Shown: positions 43,401 to 58,400 of the stretch, in pieces
Numbering within the stretch: position 1 is the first letter of the stretch
Layout of the letters: each line of letters opens with the position of its first letter
Source of the DNA: Branchiostoma belcheri
Lineage: Eukaryota; Chordata; Leptocardii; Amphioxiformes; Branchiostomatidae
Reading direction: 5' to 3'
Assembly (NCBI RefSeq): GCF_001625305.1
Contig: NW_017803457.1
Span: forward strand, 209,731 to 273,730
Length of the DNA stretch: 64,000 nucleotides
Notes under the pieces: model-generated
Database searches by the model: none
What the model was told of the DNA's origin: nothing
What the model saw: the letters and a program-made list of their open reading frames with translations, nothing else
Position numbers and translations under genes: made by a program

Positions 43401-46400
43401 TGGCTCTTGACAATTCTTCCTGATGGTGACATCTGAATCCTGCATAGACTTTCCATCCCTGGCTGGGGCTGCAAACTCTGAATCTGATATGGCTCGCTTC
43501 TTGACATACAGCAGGCTAGAAAGGAAGAAGAAAGTATGATCAGGTGAACCACATACAAAAGGAAAGAGACCACAGAGAGCTGATAAAGAAATAAAAATTG
43601 CACTTTTATCATGTCCAAACTGAAGCACCCAGAACTACCTAGTACAGTACTAGTAATACTGCATAGTGCCCCAGAAATTTAGTTAGTCTTTATCATTTGA
43701 TAGAAAAAAATAGTCCTGAAAAACAGTCAGCTCTATCCCAAAAAGGTAGGTACTGTAGATTATGTACTTATTCAGCATGCATCACACACATAAACATAGC
43801 ATAGCAAAAATAAACTGCATTCCATATTGCTGTCTACCTGCAATTGGGATTAAAAGAAATATATATTTCAAAATTATTGTTGCAAGGGCAGCTGTTCTAG
43901 GTCGCTACATTCGGCATCTTTATATGTCAAGAACAAAAAGTCTCATGAAAGTATGTGTGGACAAATTATATTTGCACAAGAAAGGACCGACAGTTAACTC
44001 GACAGCGTTTCCCGCCCCCCTCCCCCTTCATCGTCAACAAAAATGCACACGATAGTTCGAAACCAAGCCATAACATTACAATGCATGAATTAAGTCACTA
44101 AGTAGTCCTAATCATAGTCGACAAAATCTCACGTTGTCTGTAACTGTTTCAGAAGAATCCGTACCGGAAAACTCGGCGGACGCCAATTTTTTAGCCCGAC
44201 CGCCATCTTGGATTTACAACAACAAAATTTCGCTGTGTATCGTCCCGTATTTTGCCTCATAGCGGCCGAACGGTTAGGGGTTCACAGGGGTTCAGTAAAG
44301 GTTTTTGGTAGTTTAAGATACACAGTATACATTTTTCTTTACATGGCACCCACGAACCTTGTATATTTACGGCACAAATATCGGAAAAAAGCGACGTACC
44401 TGTGTTCAGCGATAGCCTGCTAGCGACGAAGGGATGTCTCCTCGACAGTTTGGTGCAATTCTGAACTTTCAAAATAATTCCATTGTAGAGAAATTCAACG
44501 AGATTCTGGGGTAGAAAAATCGCCACCTAAAGCAAAGTTTTGCAAAACCCAGCGTTCTGATTGGCCAGCGCGGTCACGTGGGAGGGATCCACCACCGCCT
44601 GGGGAAGGCAGAGAGAGAATATTGCATGTATATTCGTATATTTTACTTACATACTATTTTTTAATTGTTCGCCTTGTAACTAGACGTTAGAGGGGGCAGA
44701 TAACATTACATGTGTATTTGTGATTACCATGTTTCTTCTTTTCCTTACATACTATTACTGTCCTTCTGGTAACTACGCATTAGATAAAGGGGAAGACAGA
44801 GAGAGAATATTTTATGAATATTACATGTATATTATCAACTTCCTACTTTCTCTAACATACTATTTTTAATCGTTCTTGTTACTAGACATTAGATAGGGGG
44901 AATATAAGGGACTGCATCTGTCAAAACAATGTTCTTTCTTTTCCTTACATACTTTTAATATCCTTTTTGTAATTAGACATTAAATAGAGGGAGAGATTGA
45001 GAGATTATTACCTGTATATTCGTGATTACCATGTTCCTTTTTTCCTTACATAATTTTACTGTCCTGCTGTAACTACACATTAGATTTGGGTGATGTATAT
45101 TTCTGATTACCATGTTCCTACTTTTCGTCCATACTATTACTGTTCTTTTTGTAGCTAGATATAAGATAGAGGGGAAGACAGAGAGAGAATATTACATTTA
45201 TCTTTTTGTTATCACCATGTTCCTTCTTTTTACTTACATACCATTACTGTCCTTCTTGTAACTAGACATTAGATAGGGAAGATAGAGAGATAATATTGCA
45301 TGTATATTCGTGGTTATATAGCCTGCATATTCCTCATTACCATATTCCTACTTTTTCTTATTATTTTTTAAAATTGTTCTTCTTGTCACTAGGTATTGGA
45401 TACGGGGCAGATGATATTACAGGTATATATTTGTGATTACCATGTACCTTTTTTCCTTACATAATTTTTTTTGTTCTTTTTGTAACTAGACATAAGATAT
45501 TGGGGAGAATATTAGATGTATATTTGTCATAACAATGTCCCTTTTTTATTCATACTTTTACTATCCTTTTTGTAACTAGATATTAGATACGGGGAGAAAA
45601 AGAGAGAATGTTACATGTTTATATGTGATTACGATGTTGTTACTTTTTCGTACATACTGTTGCTGCCCTTCTTGTGTAACTACACATTAGATGAAGGGGA
45701 AGACTAAGAGAGAATATTACATGTACATTCGTAATTACTATGTTCCTAATTTTCCTTACATACTATTTTTTCATTGTTCTTGTAACTTGACATTATATGG
45801 GGGGATATAAGATGTATATTTATCATTACCATGTTCCTTCTTTTCCTTACATACTAATAATATTGTTGTTGTTGTTGTCACTAGACATTAGATACGGTGA
45901 GACAGAACGATAATATTACATGTATATTTCTGATTTCCATTTTCCTACTTTTCCCTACATACTATTACTGTCTTGTCTTTAACTTGACATTAGATGGGGG
46001 GGGGGTGATAGTACATGTTTAGTTGTGATTACCATGCTGCTGCTTTTCCTTACATACCATTACTGTCCTTTTTGTAATTAGATATTTAATCTAATTTTAT
46101 TTCGAAGCCTTTTAGCCCTGTAGGGCTAATCTTCCAAGGCTCAAACATTAAAATTACATAATCAAATACATGGAAAATACAGTGAATACATTTAAAAAGA
46201 CATAAATACATCAAAACGTCAGCAATGATCACACAAATTGAGATTAACTATTTAAAAACCACGGTGATCAAATCTGGGCTGCAAAGTTCCCACATTTCAT
46301 AGAATCCGAACTGTGTTCGATCTGGGCAATTCGAATCGAACCCGCGTTCCATTTCGGGGTCACCTGCGGTCATTTACCATAAAGCGGCAAAACAAGCCCT

Positions 46401-49400
46401 TCTGCCTGAGTGCCTTGCAACAGATGAAAAAAACAACACTTTTCCACAGATACAAACAAGTTTCCTGGACATAAAATGTTCGCTATCATTTTTTGTGGAC
46501 ATGTAACATATAGCGAAGCTATTGTCGTATCATTGGGTGACCTTTAATACTGTAATGATTCTTTACATCTGTATGAATAACACAATGCACACTTTATGGC
46601 GATATGACATGTCTGCAAAACTCGTTCAAACCTAGATGCATGGAGAGTCAAACATACCCCATTTACGGCTCAAAATGACTGTAACGGTTGTGCCGAAAAT
46701 CGTGTTTTAGGGATTTTTCAAAAATGGCCTAAATTTTGAATTATGGGTATTTTAGTGAGAAAAATGTAAAAAAATTCCATTTTTTCACCAATATGTTGAC
46801 AAAAACTAGACTTAAAATCAGAAATTAAAAAATCCCTAAAACACGATTTTTGATCTTATTCCTAGTCGTCGAAAAATACAAAGATCGGGGATCTGGGGTA
46901 ATACACGAAGCCAGGTTTGAACGAGGTATGCCTAAAAACATGATATAACGCGTGCTCGGAAACCCGAAAATAATCGTCTTTCTGAGCAAGATTTAACAAA
47001 ATCAGTGATTTAACATAAAAAGCTAACATTAAAAGGATGTTAAGACGATGATTTCATTTCAATTTGACTAAACTTACCACTACATACTATTTGTTTATTT
47101 TCAAATATTTTACGGGTAGTCCAAAACAGGCCAAAATAGCGTCTTGTAACCCGATTATTTTTGGAACGCGCCTAGCAATGGGAAAGAATGCCGTAGTGAC
47201 AGACCGCCGTGAACTAGAGTTTAAGTTTTATGTAACACTGTTTGCAATAGCTGTTTGGAACCTGAGTAGGTTAGTCAGGTTTCAACATGATATGGTAGAT
47301 TGTTCCACAGCAATATTGCACGATACAGGAATGAACGTTTCTTACTGTTTGTCTTAGGTTCGGGTAATCTGAAGTTGTTCTGTGCAGAAGATCTGGTATT
47401 GTGAATGTGAGATACATAAACAGGTACAATGCAGTTGTATATATTCTGCGGTTCGGGACCTGTAACAATCTTTTAGAACATTACCAACGTGCGATAGAGA
47501 ATCTGTGTCTCACAGTCGGCCAACCAAGACCAATATGCATCTGCCTGGTAGGTGTATCAGGAGCGCAATTTAATAACACTATACAAGCCCTATTCTGTAC
47601 TACATGCAGTTTGCGCATGTTGGAGGGGGTAAGACAGATATGTATATTTTCATATATATGTATATGTATACATTCATGTATATTTTTTATTGTTCTTCTT
47701 GTAACTAGGCATTAGATAGGGGAAAGAGAATATTACCTGTATATTCGTGATAACATTGTTCTACTTTTCCTTACATACTATTTCTAAATTCTTTTTCTTG
47801 TAACTAGACATGACATGGGGGACAGATAATATTACATGTATATTCGTCATTACCATGTTCCTACTTTTCCTTACATACCGTTACTGTCCTTGTTGTAACT
47901 AGACATTAGACAGGGGGGAGACAGAGAGGATTACATGTATAATCGTGATTACCATGTACTTTTACTTACTATTTTTTTTAATTGTTCTCCTTGTAACTAG
48001 GCATTAGATGAGGGACGGATAATATTACATGTATATTCGTCATTACCATGTTCTTTCTTTTCCTTACCTTACTATTAATATCATTTTGTAACTAGACATA
48101 TTAGGTAGGGGTCGACATGCAGAGAATTTATTACCTGTATAATCGTCATTACCACGTTCCTACTTTTCCTTACATACTTTTACTGTCCTGCCTGTAACTA
48201 CACATTAGATTGGAGGGGGGTATTAGATGTATATTTCTGATTACCATGTTCCTACTTTTCGTCCATACTATAACTGTCCTTCTAGACATTAGATAGAAGG
48301 CATAGGGAGAATATTACATCATGCATATTCGTGATTACAATGTTCCTTCACACCATTTTTTAATTGTAACTAGACAATCTTGTAATCTTGTAAAGGTGGT
48401 CTCCACCTGTTTCTCCCTTCCCTTCCACTTGTGGCAAAGCTTGAATAAATAAATAAATAAACTAGACATTAGATAGGGGGAAGAGAATATTACCTGCATA
48501 TTTGTGATTACCATGTTCCTTCTTTTCCTTACATACTATTACTGTCCTTCTTGTAACTAGTCATTTGAAAAGGGGAACATTGCCATGTTCTTATTTTTCA
48601 TTACATACTATTTTTTAATTGTTCTTTTTGTAACTAGACATAAGATTTGGGGGAGAATATTAGATGAACTAGTATATTTGTCATTACCATGTTCCTTTTC
48701 CAATCATACTATTACTATCCTATTTGTAACTAGATATTAGATACGGGGAGGCAGAGAGATAATATTACATGTATATTCGTGATTTCCATTTTTCTACTTT
48801 TCCTACATACTATTACTGCACTGCCGGTAACTATACATTAGATGGGGGGGGGTATTATATGTATATTTGTGATTAACATTTTGCTATTTTTCCTTACATA
48901 GTATTACTGCACTGCCGGTAACTATACATTAGATGGGGGTATTATATGTATATTTGTGATTAACATTTTGCTATTTTTCCTTACATAGTATTACTGTCCT
49001 GCCTGTAACTATACATTAGATGGGTGGGGATATTACATGTATATTTGTAATTGCCATGTGGCCCCTTTCCTTATACTATTATTGTCCTGATGGTGGTGAG
49101 AATATTACATGTTTATCCGTCATTACCATGTCCCTTCTTTTCCTTACATACTATTATCATATAGCCAGATAGTGTTGACCAATCAGAGGTCCCCATTTGC
49201 TATTTGTTATGACACCATAACACACCCGTCGGTCATTAAAATCCCGTAAACACTTGAACCAATCAGCGTCGACCGATATGACCGCCGATGACGTCATAGC
49301 GAACACGTTATGTTCGACGTCGACTTTTATCAGATCGAACATGGTAAGGGTGGAACATCGGGTTACAGAACAAACTTAGTCTAAGGACATTTTTAACATT

Positions 49401-52400
49401 GCCTGCATGTCATTTAGCGGAGAAAGCACGACTTACTGTACGGGATAATTACGCACACTAGTAAACAAGGCAAATTATGGCACCGGCGCGTAGATCTTTA
49501 CATATAGACTTCAAAAATTTTTATCAAAGCTCGTAAGACTTGCTTATGTTGCGCTCAGAATTTAGCAGATGGATGCGTACTTTGTAACTTGTTTGTAAAA
49601 TTGTAATTATAAGTGCTGTGACGCCGTCTTGGTTGATATTGTCCGCACGCTTGGGAATTTAGTAGTCTCATTGCCTTCGACTGAAGGCTATGCCTTCGGA
49701 GAAGGTTATGAAATCGGGTTTGCACTGTTTGGCAGATTAGGCACGATAACTCTTGAAGGCAAGGTCCGAGGTTCACGATTTTTGGCAGGCAGGTTGATTT
49801 AGAGGTGGCCATTGTCCAGGCAAAAAATGGGATTCGTGGGGGGTTCCTAAGTCACTGTAGTTGACCTTGGTTTTTGGTGTTTTTCCTTGTCATCAAGATA
49901 TCTCGAGAATCCTTAAATGGATGTTCATTATTTTTAGTGGGCAAGTTACCGTTGAAAATGCCGAGGTCAAGTTCAAAGATGGGCCCCGTGGGGGTTTCTA
50001 TGTCACTGCAGTTGACCTTTGTTTTTTGTGTTTTTTCTTGTCATCAAGATAACTCGAGAATCTTTAAATGGATGTTCATGTTTTTTAGTTGGCAAGTTAC
50101 CATTGACAATACCAAGGTCAAGTTCGGATATGGGCTTCGTGGGGGGTCCCCACGTCATTGAATTAGAAAGTACTGCAGCGAAACTTCTGGTTTTTAAATC
50201 TCGTGATATGAACGTGCTAGGGTCATGATTTTTAGATGGTAGGTAGCTCTTGTGCTCAGAAAGAAGTGCCGTAAGTTTGGGCCCCGTAGCAGCTTGTTTG
50301 GGAAATACAGAGGCATTTGTTTGAAAATGTTTGAAGTAGGATAGCTCAAGAACCGGTTGACGGATTGTTGTTATTTTTGGTATCTCGGTAGCTTAAGTGA
50401 TGCTTGACCTAATTTGCAGAATATTTTGCTAATGACGATTCAGTTACATAATTAAAGACAGAAGTCTATATATTTGCTGGGTTCTGTGATTAAACAATTA
50501 AAATGGTGGCATATGTAATCAAGAGGAAAAAAATTTCATTATGTAAATTGTGAGTAATTAATAGAGAAATCTATATGTCATGCGTAGTCTGTGTGTTGAT
50601 ATAATAGAACAATTTTTATTCCCTTTATAAGTATAGGCAAAGGTTTTGTCCTTGTATATAGGACAGTGTAGTCAGGGTTAAGTAGGTTATGGTAACAAAA
50701 TGACAGCAAGGGTTTAGAGTTGTTTGTTGAAATAATAGTAATCCTGAAGTGTTCTTTTAAGAAGCGAAGCTACCCTGGAAAAAGCAAGGTAGTAATGTAT
50801 ATTACAAATAGGTATAATGAAAAGTGTTTGAAAGAACATAACAAGTGCCTGTTAAACTTTTTGTAATTAGTGGACCATTAGACAGCATTCGAAGTGCACG
50901 GTTTTTACTATATGGTAAGTTTAACATGACTAGTTATGCGTTTAGTTTTAAAAGTTGTACGGTAGTTGAGCCACTTTAAAGAAGTATTTGTCGTCTGGTT
51001 TGTTTTTAGCACAAAACTAGATAGGAAGGTCTCTGTTCATTCTATGTAGTAGGTATAGATAGTGTGAACTAGATTCAGGTAAAAACAACACTGGCAGCGT
51101 GTAGAGTTTGTTGAAACAACAGCACCCGTGAAGTGTCCTTATAACAAAAGTCTTAATATATTTGTTCAGGCAACAGGCCTGACAAGTTAGTACTGTATAT
51201 CAAAATAGATGCTAGTTATGACACTTTCTTGGGCGCTTTTAAAATCATATCCAGTTGGTTATAAGTAACTGTTATTTTGCATATCTTATTACTTGGATGT
51301 TTAACCATTACCACCACATTCTGTGTGATTTCTATATGCTTGTCAGTGAATTCACCAATGATTACATTAGTTGCTTTAGAATAAGAAGGGTTTTGGCCCC
51401 TGACTCACTAAAACATTACCTCTTTGTTTCACAAACCACCAGCCTTTTAGCCTGACTCTTTCATCAGATCGCTTAAAGAAACTATGGGTTGTTTTTAAGG
51501 GCAAAGGGCAGATCCACGTGACACATCTGGTACACTGACTGTCTATCACATGGGCACCGTTCAATATAACATCGGGGGTGGGTGGGGTGGTAATGCACAC
51601 ATGTCTGTGAATAATATAACATCCATATCATGGTACTATATTGTGCAAGGCATTCATTAAGATGACACATAAAATACGGGGCAAGTATTCGGTTTCCAAT
51701 TACACAAAAGCAAGTTGAAGTGGTGGAAAAGTTACATAGTCAGCAAGTAAAACAGGCCCTCAGCACTACATTAATTTCCATATGAGAACAGACTGAGGGC
51801 TTAATTGTCAACTTCATATGTAACCTCGTGAAGAATTTATCAATTCTTTCAATTATGTCCTGCAGGCCCAATTGTAACCTCAGTCCTGAAGTTCCAGTCC
51901 TTACCCTTGAATCCCCTTAAGTCCGGGTCTGCCTAAATACCTCAACCGACCTCAACCGACAGCGTAATGGGTTAATATGCAGTATACATGGGCCAACAAC
52001 CTTTTCCAACGCTCTGGATACATTGTCTATGCTTGTATGAATGAAAGTTGAAAGCATGAAGGAAGAGATCGACATGCAACTATTGAAATAAATGATCTGT
52101 CTAGCCACCCCCACCCCCGAATGGGGTCAATGGAGGTCAAGCCGGTAGGCGTACGTGCTTAGCAGCTTGGATGTCAGACTGGAAAACACTCTGTATATAG
52201 CTATTATGAGTTGGTTATGATAGTATTTGTGCTTTATAAACCATCATTTTTGCGTTCTGTTGCCTGTATAAAGCAAAATGTGTCCAGAGATTCCCCATGC
52301 AGGCCCAACGATGAATAACTTTTAAAAACTGGTAAATACGTCAGAGTTACAGTTTTTGTTCCATTCATACAAGCATAGACAATGTATCCAGAGCGTTGGA

Positions 52401-55400
52401 AAAGGTTGTTAGCCCATGTATACTGCATATTAACCCATTACGCGGTCGGTTGAGGCCGTTTGAGGTAACGGTTGAGGTATTTAGGCATACCGTTAAGTCC
52501 TGCAGTCCCGGTCCTATTTATGTTTCAGTCCTGCAGTCCCGGGTGCTATTTATCACTGTACTAACTTATAAATATCATCAATAACAACAATAAACATCTA
52601 CACAAAAATACTACCATATACAAACAAAAACACCCACCTAAACAATATCACACAGTCGAAGGCATGAGTCCTACGAACTCTAGTTGTTTCTGATATTGTC
52701 TCCTTGCAGCACAAGATGAACACTTTGCTGTTTTTTTAATTTACGGAGAAACTCCTAAATCGTAGTACTCTAGTATGTATGTTTTGTAAATACCCGTAAC
52801 GACGCCTCACATGTCAATATAACTGAGGTAACTGTGGTATGGTATATTTACACACTGCATTTTGTGAATAAAATGGCGACACACACATTCTGTATGATAA
52901 ATGTTTTATTTCCGGAAGAATATTTACTGTAGTGTTTTGCTTGTCCCTGATTGAATCACTAGTATATATTATATGCGTGTCCTGGTCAAGAAAGGAACCG
53001 TGATTGTGAGTGTACCATAACGAGCATGTAGTGGTGGCAGGGCAGAAATGGGCAATTACATGAAATAGTTGCGGTGGATCTTGACCGCTAAAGTCACTAA
53101 AATTTGTGGATCGTTAAAAATTATGATTTACAGTGCTCATTTTGCAAATAAATAGCAGCTTGAAGGAAGGAAAGGCGGATGAAAAAAAAAATTGCATAGG
53201 CTATATGATGATAAAATTAATGCCCCGCCTTATCCTCGGTGTATACGTTGAGATAATCCCTGGTCTCGCTACGCTCACTTGGTGGTTTATTCGGTGGTTA
53301 TCACACCTGACCAGGGATTATCTCACCATATACACCGAGGATAAGGCGGTGCATTAATGTTTCATTACTGTCCATCTTGTAACTAAGCACTAGGTAGGGG
53401 AAAAGAAAGAGAGAGAATATTACATGTATATTCGTCATTACCATGTTCCTTCTCTTCCTTTTATAGTATTACTATTTTTCTTGTTACTACATATTCGATC
53501 GGGGGCGACAGGGAGAGAAAATTACATGTATATTTTTGATTACCATGTTCTTACTTTTCCTTACATACTGTTATTGTCTAGCCTGTGACTATATATTAGA
53601 TTGGGGGGGGGGGTATTACATGTATATCCTTGAGTGATTTCCATGTTCCTACTTTTCTTACATGCCGTTGCTGTTCTTCTTGTAACTAGACATTAGATAT
53701 AGAATAGTAGCATGTATATTCGTTATAAAAATGTTCCTACTTTTCTTTACATACTATTACTGTCCTGCCTATAACTAGACATTAGATAGGGGAGGCAGAG
53801 ATAATACTTACATTACTTGTGATTACCATGTTCGTACTTTTCTTACATACTATTACTGTTATTCTTGTAACTGGGAATTAGATATGGGGGGAATATTACA
53901 TGTATATTTTAATTACCATGTTCCCACTTTTCCTTACATACTATTACTGTTCTTCTTGTAACTTGATATGAGAGAGGGGGAATATTACATGTATATTCGT
54001 AATTACCATGTTTCTATTTTTTCTCACATACTATTACTGTCCAGCCTGTAATTACACATTATAGAGGGGCTGGGGGGATATTACAATGGTTATCAGGCCT
54101 TAACCTCAAAAGTTATTAGAATAACTGACCACTTTTTTCATCCTATCATTATATACATGTAGGCACTGACAGTAGTTTAAGACTTGCTTTATTTTATCTA
54201 CTAAAACTTATTGAAGATTATGTTTGATAATTCTTTTTAAAATGCAGCAAAAACAATCAAAGATATCTAAATGAAATTTAAACGGAAAAATCAAAATTGT
54301 TGACATCCCCACTGAAATTGGAACTGTTTCAATGTCACATGGTCACCGCAGATGATTGCTTAGAGGGTCCGTTTTTCTGCCCACCCCATCTTGTTTTACA
54401 TAAGACAGAATGTGAGAGGCTTGTTTGCAATGGAAGTACTTTATAAAGGAATTTCTGTTAAATATATGGTGAGTAACCCCTGGTCAGATGAGATAACCTC
54501 CTGATATACCACCTCGTTCGCTACGCTCACTTGGTGGTTTATTTGATAGTTATCGCACCTGACCAGGGATTACTCAACATATACACCTCGGGGTGAGGCA
54601 TTAGCCCTTTATTACTGCCTTGACCTTACATCTGTCCTAATATCATTATAGAAGGCCGAAAATCGACTAGAAACGAGACGAACCATGAACAATAAAGTTG
54701 GAACCAACAATGAAGAGACACCGGAAGTCACAGACAGGTGAGTTACTGAGATTTACTTCCTTTTCTGCGAACTAACAAAGTTAGACAATTAGCCAATCTC
54801 GTTAATATAGATCTTTAGCGCATTACTAGTGCCTCGATGAAGGTTAGACATCCAGGTAATACGATACGCCAAAAAACAGTTACTCAAGCAACTGGATATG
54901 ATTTAGGAAACGGTCAGATGTTTCAGGTAGTATCTACTAGCTTTCGTAAGTGACTAAGAGACCAGAGGAGAAATACAGGTTTATAAGCCCAAACTATTGA
55001 TTGATATTCAAATAAGTTGAAGACTTTTTTTTTTAAGTCGAAAAGGTAACAACGTCGCAATGACTTTTTTCTACAGTACGTACGAAGACCAGCTGCAGGA
55101 GGGCTGCAGGGCCCTGCAGACAGGATACCTAAACACTGCAGAACAGCACTTTGCAGCAGCCATCAAGGCCGTCCATATTAAAGGTAAACGTTTCCGTGTA
55201 CATGTCATAATTTGGCAGCTTCAGGAATTTTTACAGCTAATTTAGTAAAGCCAATTTAAAAAAAAACCGCACGATTGTCGGTTTATGTAACACGAACTGT
55301 TTCAACTAACATTTAATTGAAGATAAAAAAATGATTGTGGGAATAAAAAAAAGTGAGTTGCGATGATCGTTTTGTATATATTTTCATGCAGGTCAACACT

Positions 55401-58400
55401 TCGAAGAGGTAGAGCCCCTCTGCAAGTTAAGCGATGTTTATCTGAAGAGAGGAGAGAAGTCAAAAGACGGAAATGACTTCACCAAGGCTGCAGCACTCAG
55501 TAACGCAGCACTGGTGAGAGCTAAGACAGAAGGCAAAGAGGGTATTAAGCAAACTGTCCAGGCTATTACTCAATCATTTGTTAAGTATGTCTTGAGTATT
55601 GAACAAATTGTACCCCTCGATGACATAGAGAAACACAAATCGATGTTATCAGAATGTCGCTGCTATGTAATAGAAGAGATCAACAGAATTGAGAAACAGA
55701 TAGATCCTTACAGCCTTGACGATAACGACCCGAGAATGAAGAAAGTAGAGAAGAAGAGAGTAGAGGCAATCAAAGCTCTGTTTGACACCATTGTTCATCA
55801 GCGTAGAACATTCATAGCTGGCCTGGTAGATGAGTGTATAGAGGTAATGGGTCCCCCTCCCTGTAAGTACGCAATGGTAGGACTGGGTTCACATGCCACA
55901 GGGCTAGTAACGCCATACTCCGATCTGGAGTTTGCTATTTTGATAGAAAAGGAAACAGGGGAAAGTGTGACATACTTTTATAATCTCACCCATTATCTTC
56001 ATCTAAAAGTGATCAATCTAGGAGAAACCATTCTCCCAGCCATGGCCATCAAGTCTCTCAACGATTTTGAGTCAGATAACAAGCTGGAGGACAGCTGGTT
56101 CTACGACTCTGTAACACCGCGTGGTTTTTCGTTCGATGGAGCCATGCCACACGCATGTAAAACCCCAATAGGCAGAGGCAAAAACTCCCTCCTTATTCGC
56201 ACACCAAGTGACATGGCCAAGATTATAGAAGATGACGTTAAGCTCTATCTAAAGAAAGGCTACCACTTAGCGAGTGTCTTGGGAAATGTCTCATTGATCA
56301 CTGGAGAGCAAGACTTGGTGGATGAATACACCACTGCTTGGAATCGGCAAATGAAGCAAAATGGAAGTGAAATTGCCAGGCTTCTTGCAATCACCACGTT
56401 GGAGGAGAACACTAAAACATTTGAAACTAAGGAGCTGAGTGCCAAGCTGTTGGATGTGAAGAAACAAATCTACCGCTTTTCAAGCCTTGCAGTTACTTCG
56501 TGGGCATTACTTTGTGACATACAGCCGACAACAATCTGGGAGACTATCCAGAAGATGTACGAGAAAGGAGTCATCAGTGATGAGAATTCGCATCACTTGA
56601 TGGTGCTGGTCAGCATCTCGGCAGAACTGAGGTTGCGGACATACATGAATAACCGTGGTCAAGTTGAAAATATGTCAGTTCTGTCGTCAATATCTGTCAA
56701 TGATGACATTGAGGTAAAAACAAAGAACGTATTTTGCATTCCTGATATAAATCAGCTCATGAGATACTACTATACGGAAATGCCTTTAAAGGACCATGTG
56801 TCGCAACTTAGCAACGGCCGTACTTTAAAAGAGCCCTCGATACTATTCGACAACTCCTCTCTACTACAAGCCGAAGTATATGGAAGTATGTGTCACTACA
56901 AACAATCAAAGACATGCTTTGATCAGGCACTCCAACAAATGCTACTTAAGCATGGGAAGGATGCACACCATCCTTGCATCGCCTTGTTACATAACAAGTT
57001 GGGTTACGTCTTGCAAAATATCGGTGAGACTAAGACTGCCGTCAGCCATCATGAAAAATCACTACAGATGTTACGGAGTACCTATGGTGAGGACACTGCA
57101 CATCCTGACATCGCCACGTCACTTATCAGTTTAGGTACCGCATGGAGGGACCTTGGTGATCACAAAACCGCCATTAGCTATCATGAACAGGCACTAAAGA
57201 TGACGTGGGACATCCATGGGCAGGACATCGCATATCCCGACATCGCCTGCTATTCACTTATCAATTTGGGTGCTGCCTGGAGGGACCTTGGCGATTACAA
57301 AAAGGCCGTCAGCTATCATGAACAAGCACTGATGATGAGATTGAAACAGGCGAAGAAGCAGAAGAGCGCAAAGCATCCTGACTCCACCTTGCAAAACATC
57401 GGTGACACTATAAATGGAGTCAGCAGTCATGAAACGTTACTGGAGATGTTACGGGATACCTACGGTGAGAAAATCGCACGTCCTGACATCGCCTCGTTAC
57501 TTAACAACTTGGGTAATTGCTGGTGTGACCTTGGTAACTACAACAAGGCCATCGGCTATCATAAGCAGTCACTAAAGCTTAAGCAGATTATTTATGGTGA
57601 GGGCATCGCACATCCTGACATCGCCAACTCACTTAACAGCTTGGGTGCCGCCTGGAATTTTCTTGGTGATCACAAATGCAGAACAAAGGGCGTCAGCTAT
57701 GTTGAAATGTCACTACAAATGCAGCGAATTTTCCACGGCGAGGGCGTCGCTCATCCTAAAGTGGCCGCGTCCCTTAACAACTTGGGTGGCGCATGGAGGG
57801 ACCTTGGTCATCACAGAAAGGCTGTCAGTTTTTATGAACAGGCACTAAATATGCAGCAGAGTGTCTATGGTAAGATGATCGCACATCCTGACATCGCCAT
57901 TTCACTTAACAACTTGGGTGACATCTGTAGTGACCTTGGTGATGACAGAAAGGCGCTCAGATATCACCAACAAGCATTAGAGATGAGGCGGGATATCTAT
58001 GGTGAGGGTAAACCACATCCTGACATCGCCTTGTCACTAAGTAACTTAGGTAACGCCTGGAGAAAACTTGGTGATCCCAGAAAGGCCTTTAGCTATTTCA
58101 AACAGTCATTCAAGATAAGGCAGAGTGTCTATGGTAAGGGTGTCGCACATCCTGCCGTCGCAAAAGCAATTATCACCTTGGGTGTGACCTGCAGTGACCT
58201 TGGTGATCACAGAAAGGCTATCAGCTATTTTGAACAGGCACTTAAGATGCAGCTGAGTATCTATGGTGCGGGCATGGAACATCCTGACATCGCAACATCA
58301 CTTAACAACTTGGGTGCTTCCTGGAGTTACCTTGGTGATTACAAAAAGGCACTTTCTCTTTATCAAGAAGCATTAGAGATGAAACAGCATGTCTTTGGTG

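Larger units (their letters stand above)
40643..44601. mobile_element. 3.96-kb hAT-like element with CpG-rich ends
   Basis: It is flanked by the exact 8-bp repeat GGGAAGGC (40635-40642 and 44602-44609), which lies within a satellite monomer. Terminal inverted repeats are CAGGCGGTGGTGGA and TCCACCACCGCCTG. Eight-base duplications and CA...TG ends fit hAT. No transposase frame is visible. Both ends are CpG-rich and promoter-like, unlike the AT-rich middle, and each could encode a short N-terminal peptide reading inward. A LINE 3' end has inserted at 41969-42264. It may be a non-autonomous element that captured host gene starts. Confidence 0.8.

Noticed and set aside
43296-43628. 110-codon minus-strand frame in the hAT-like element
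   Set aside because: It has no recognisable domain and an acceptor-like TTTCTAG in its middle. At most part is a second exon of the 44206 frame, which I could not support.
49555-49812. 85-codon minus-strand frame
   Set aside because: No homology recognised, no splice signals, and it lies in the unclassified insert. Treated as chance.
37996-54085. A CRISPR-like array from regular ~100-bp repeats
   Set aside because: The units are contiguous and diverged along their whole length, with no constant repeat and unique spacer alternation, and the context is a eukaryotic intron.
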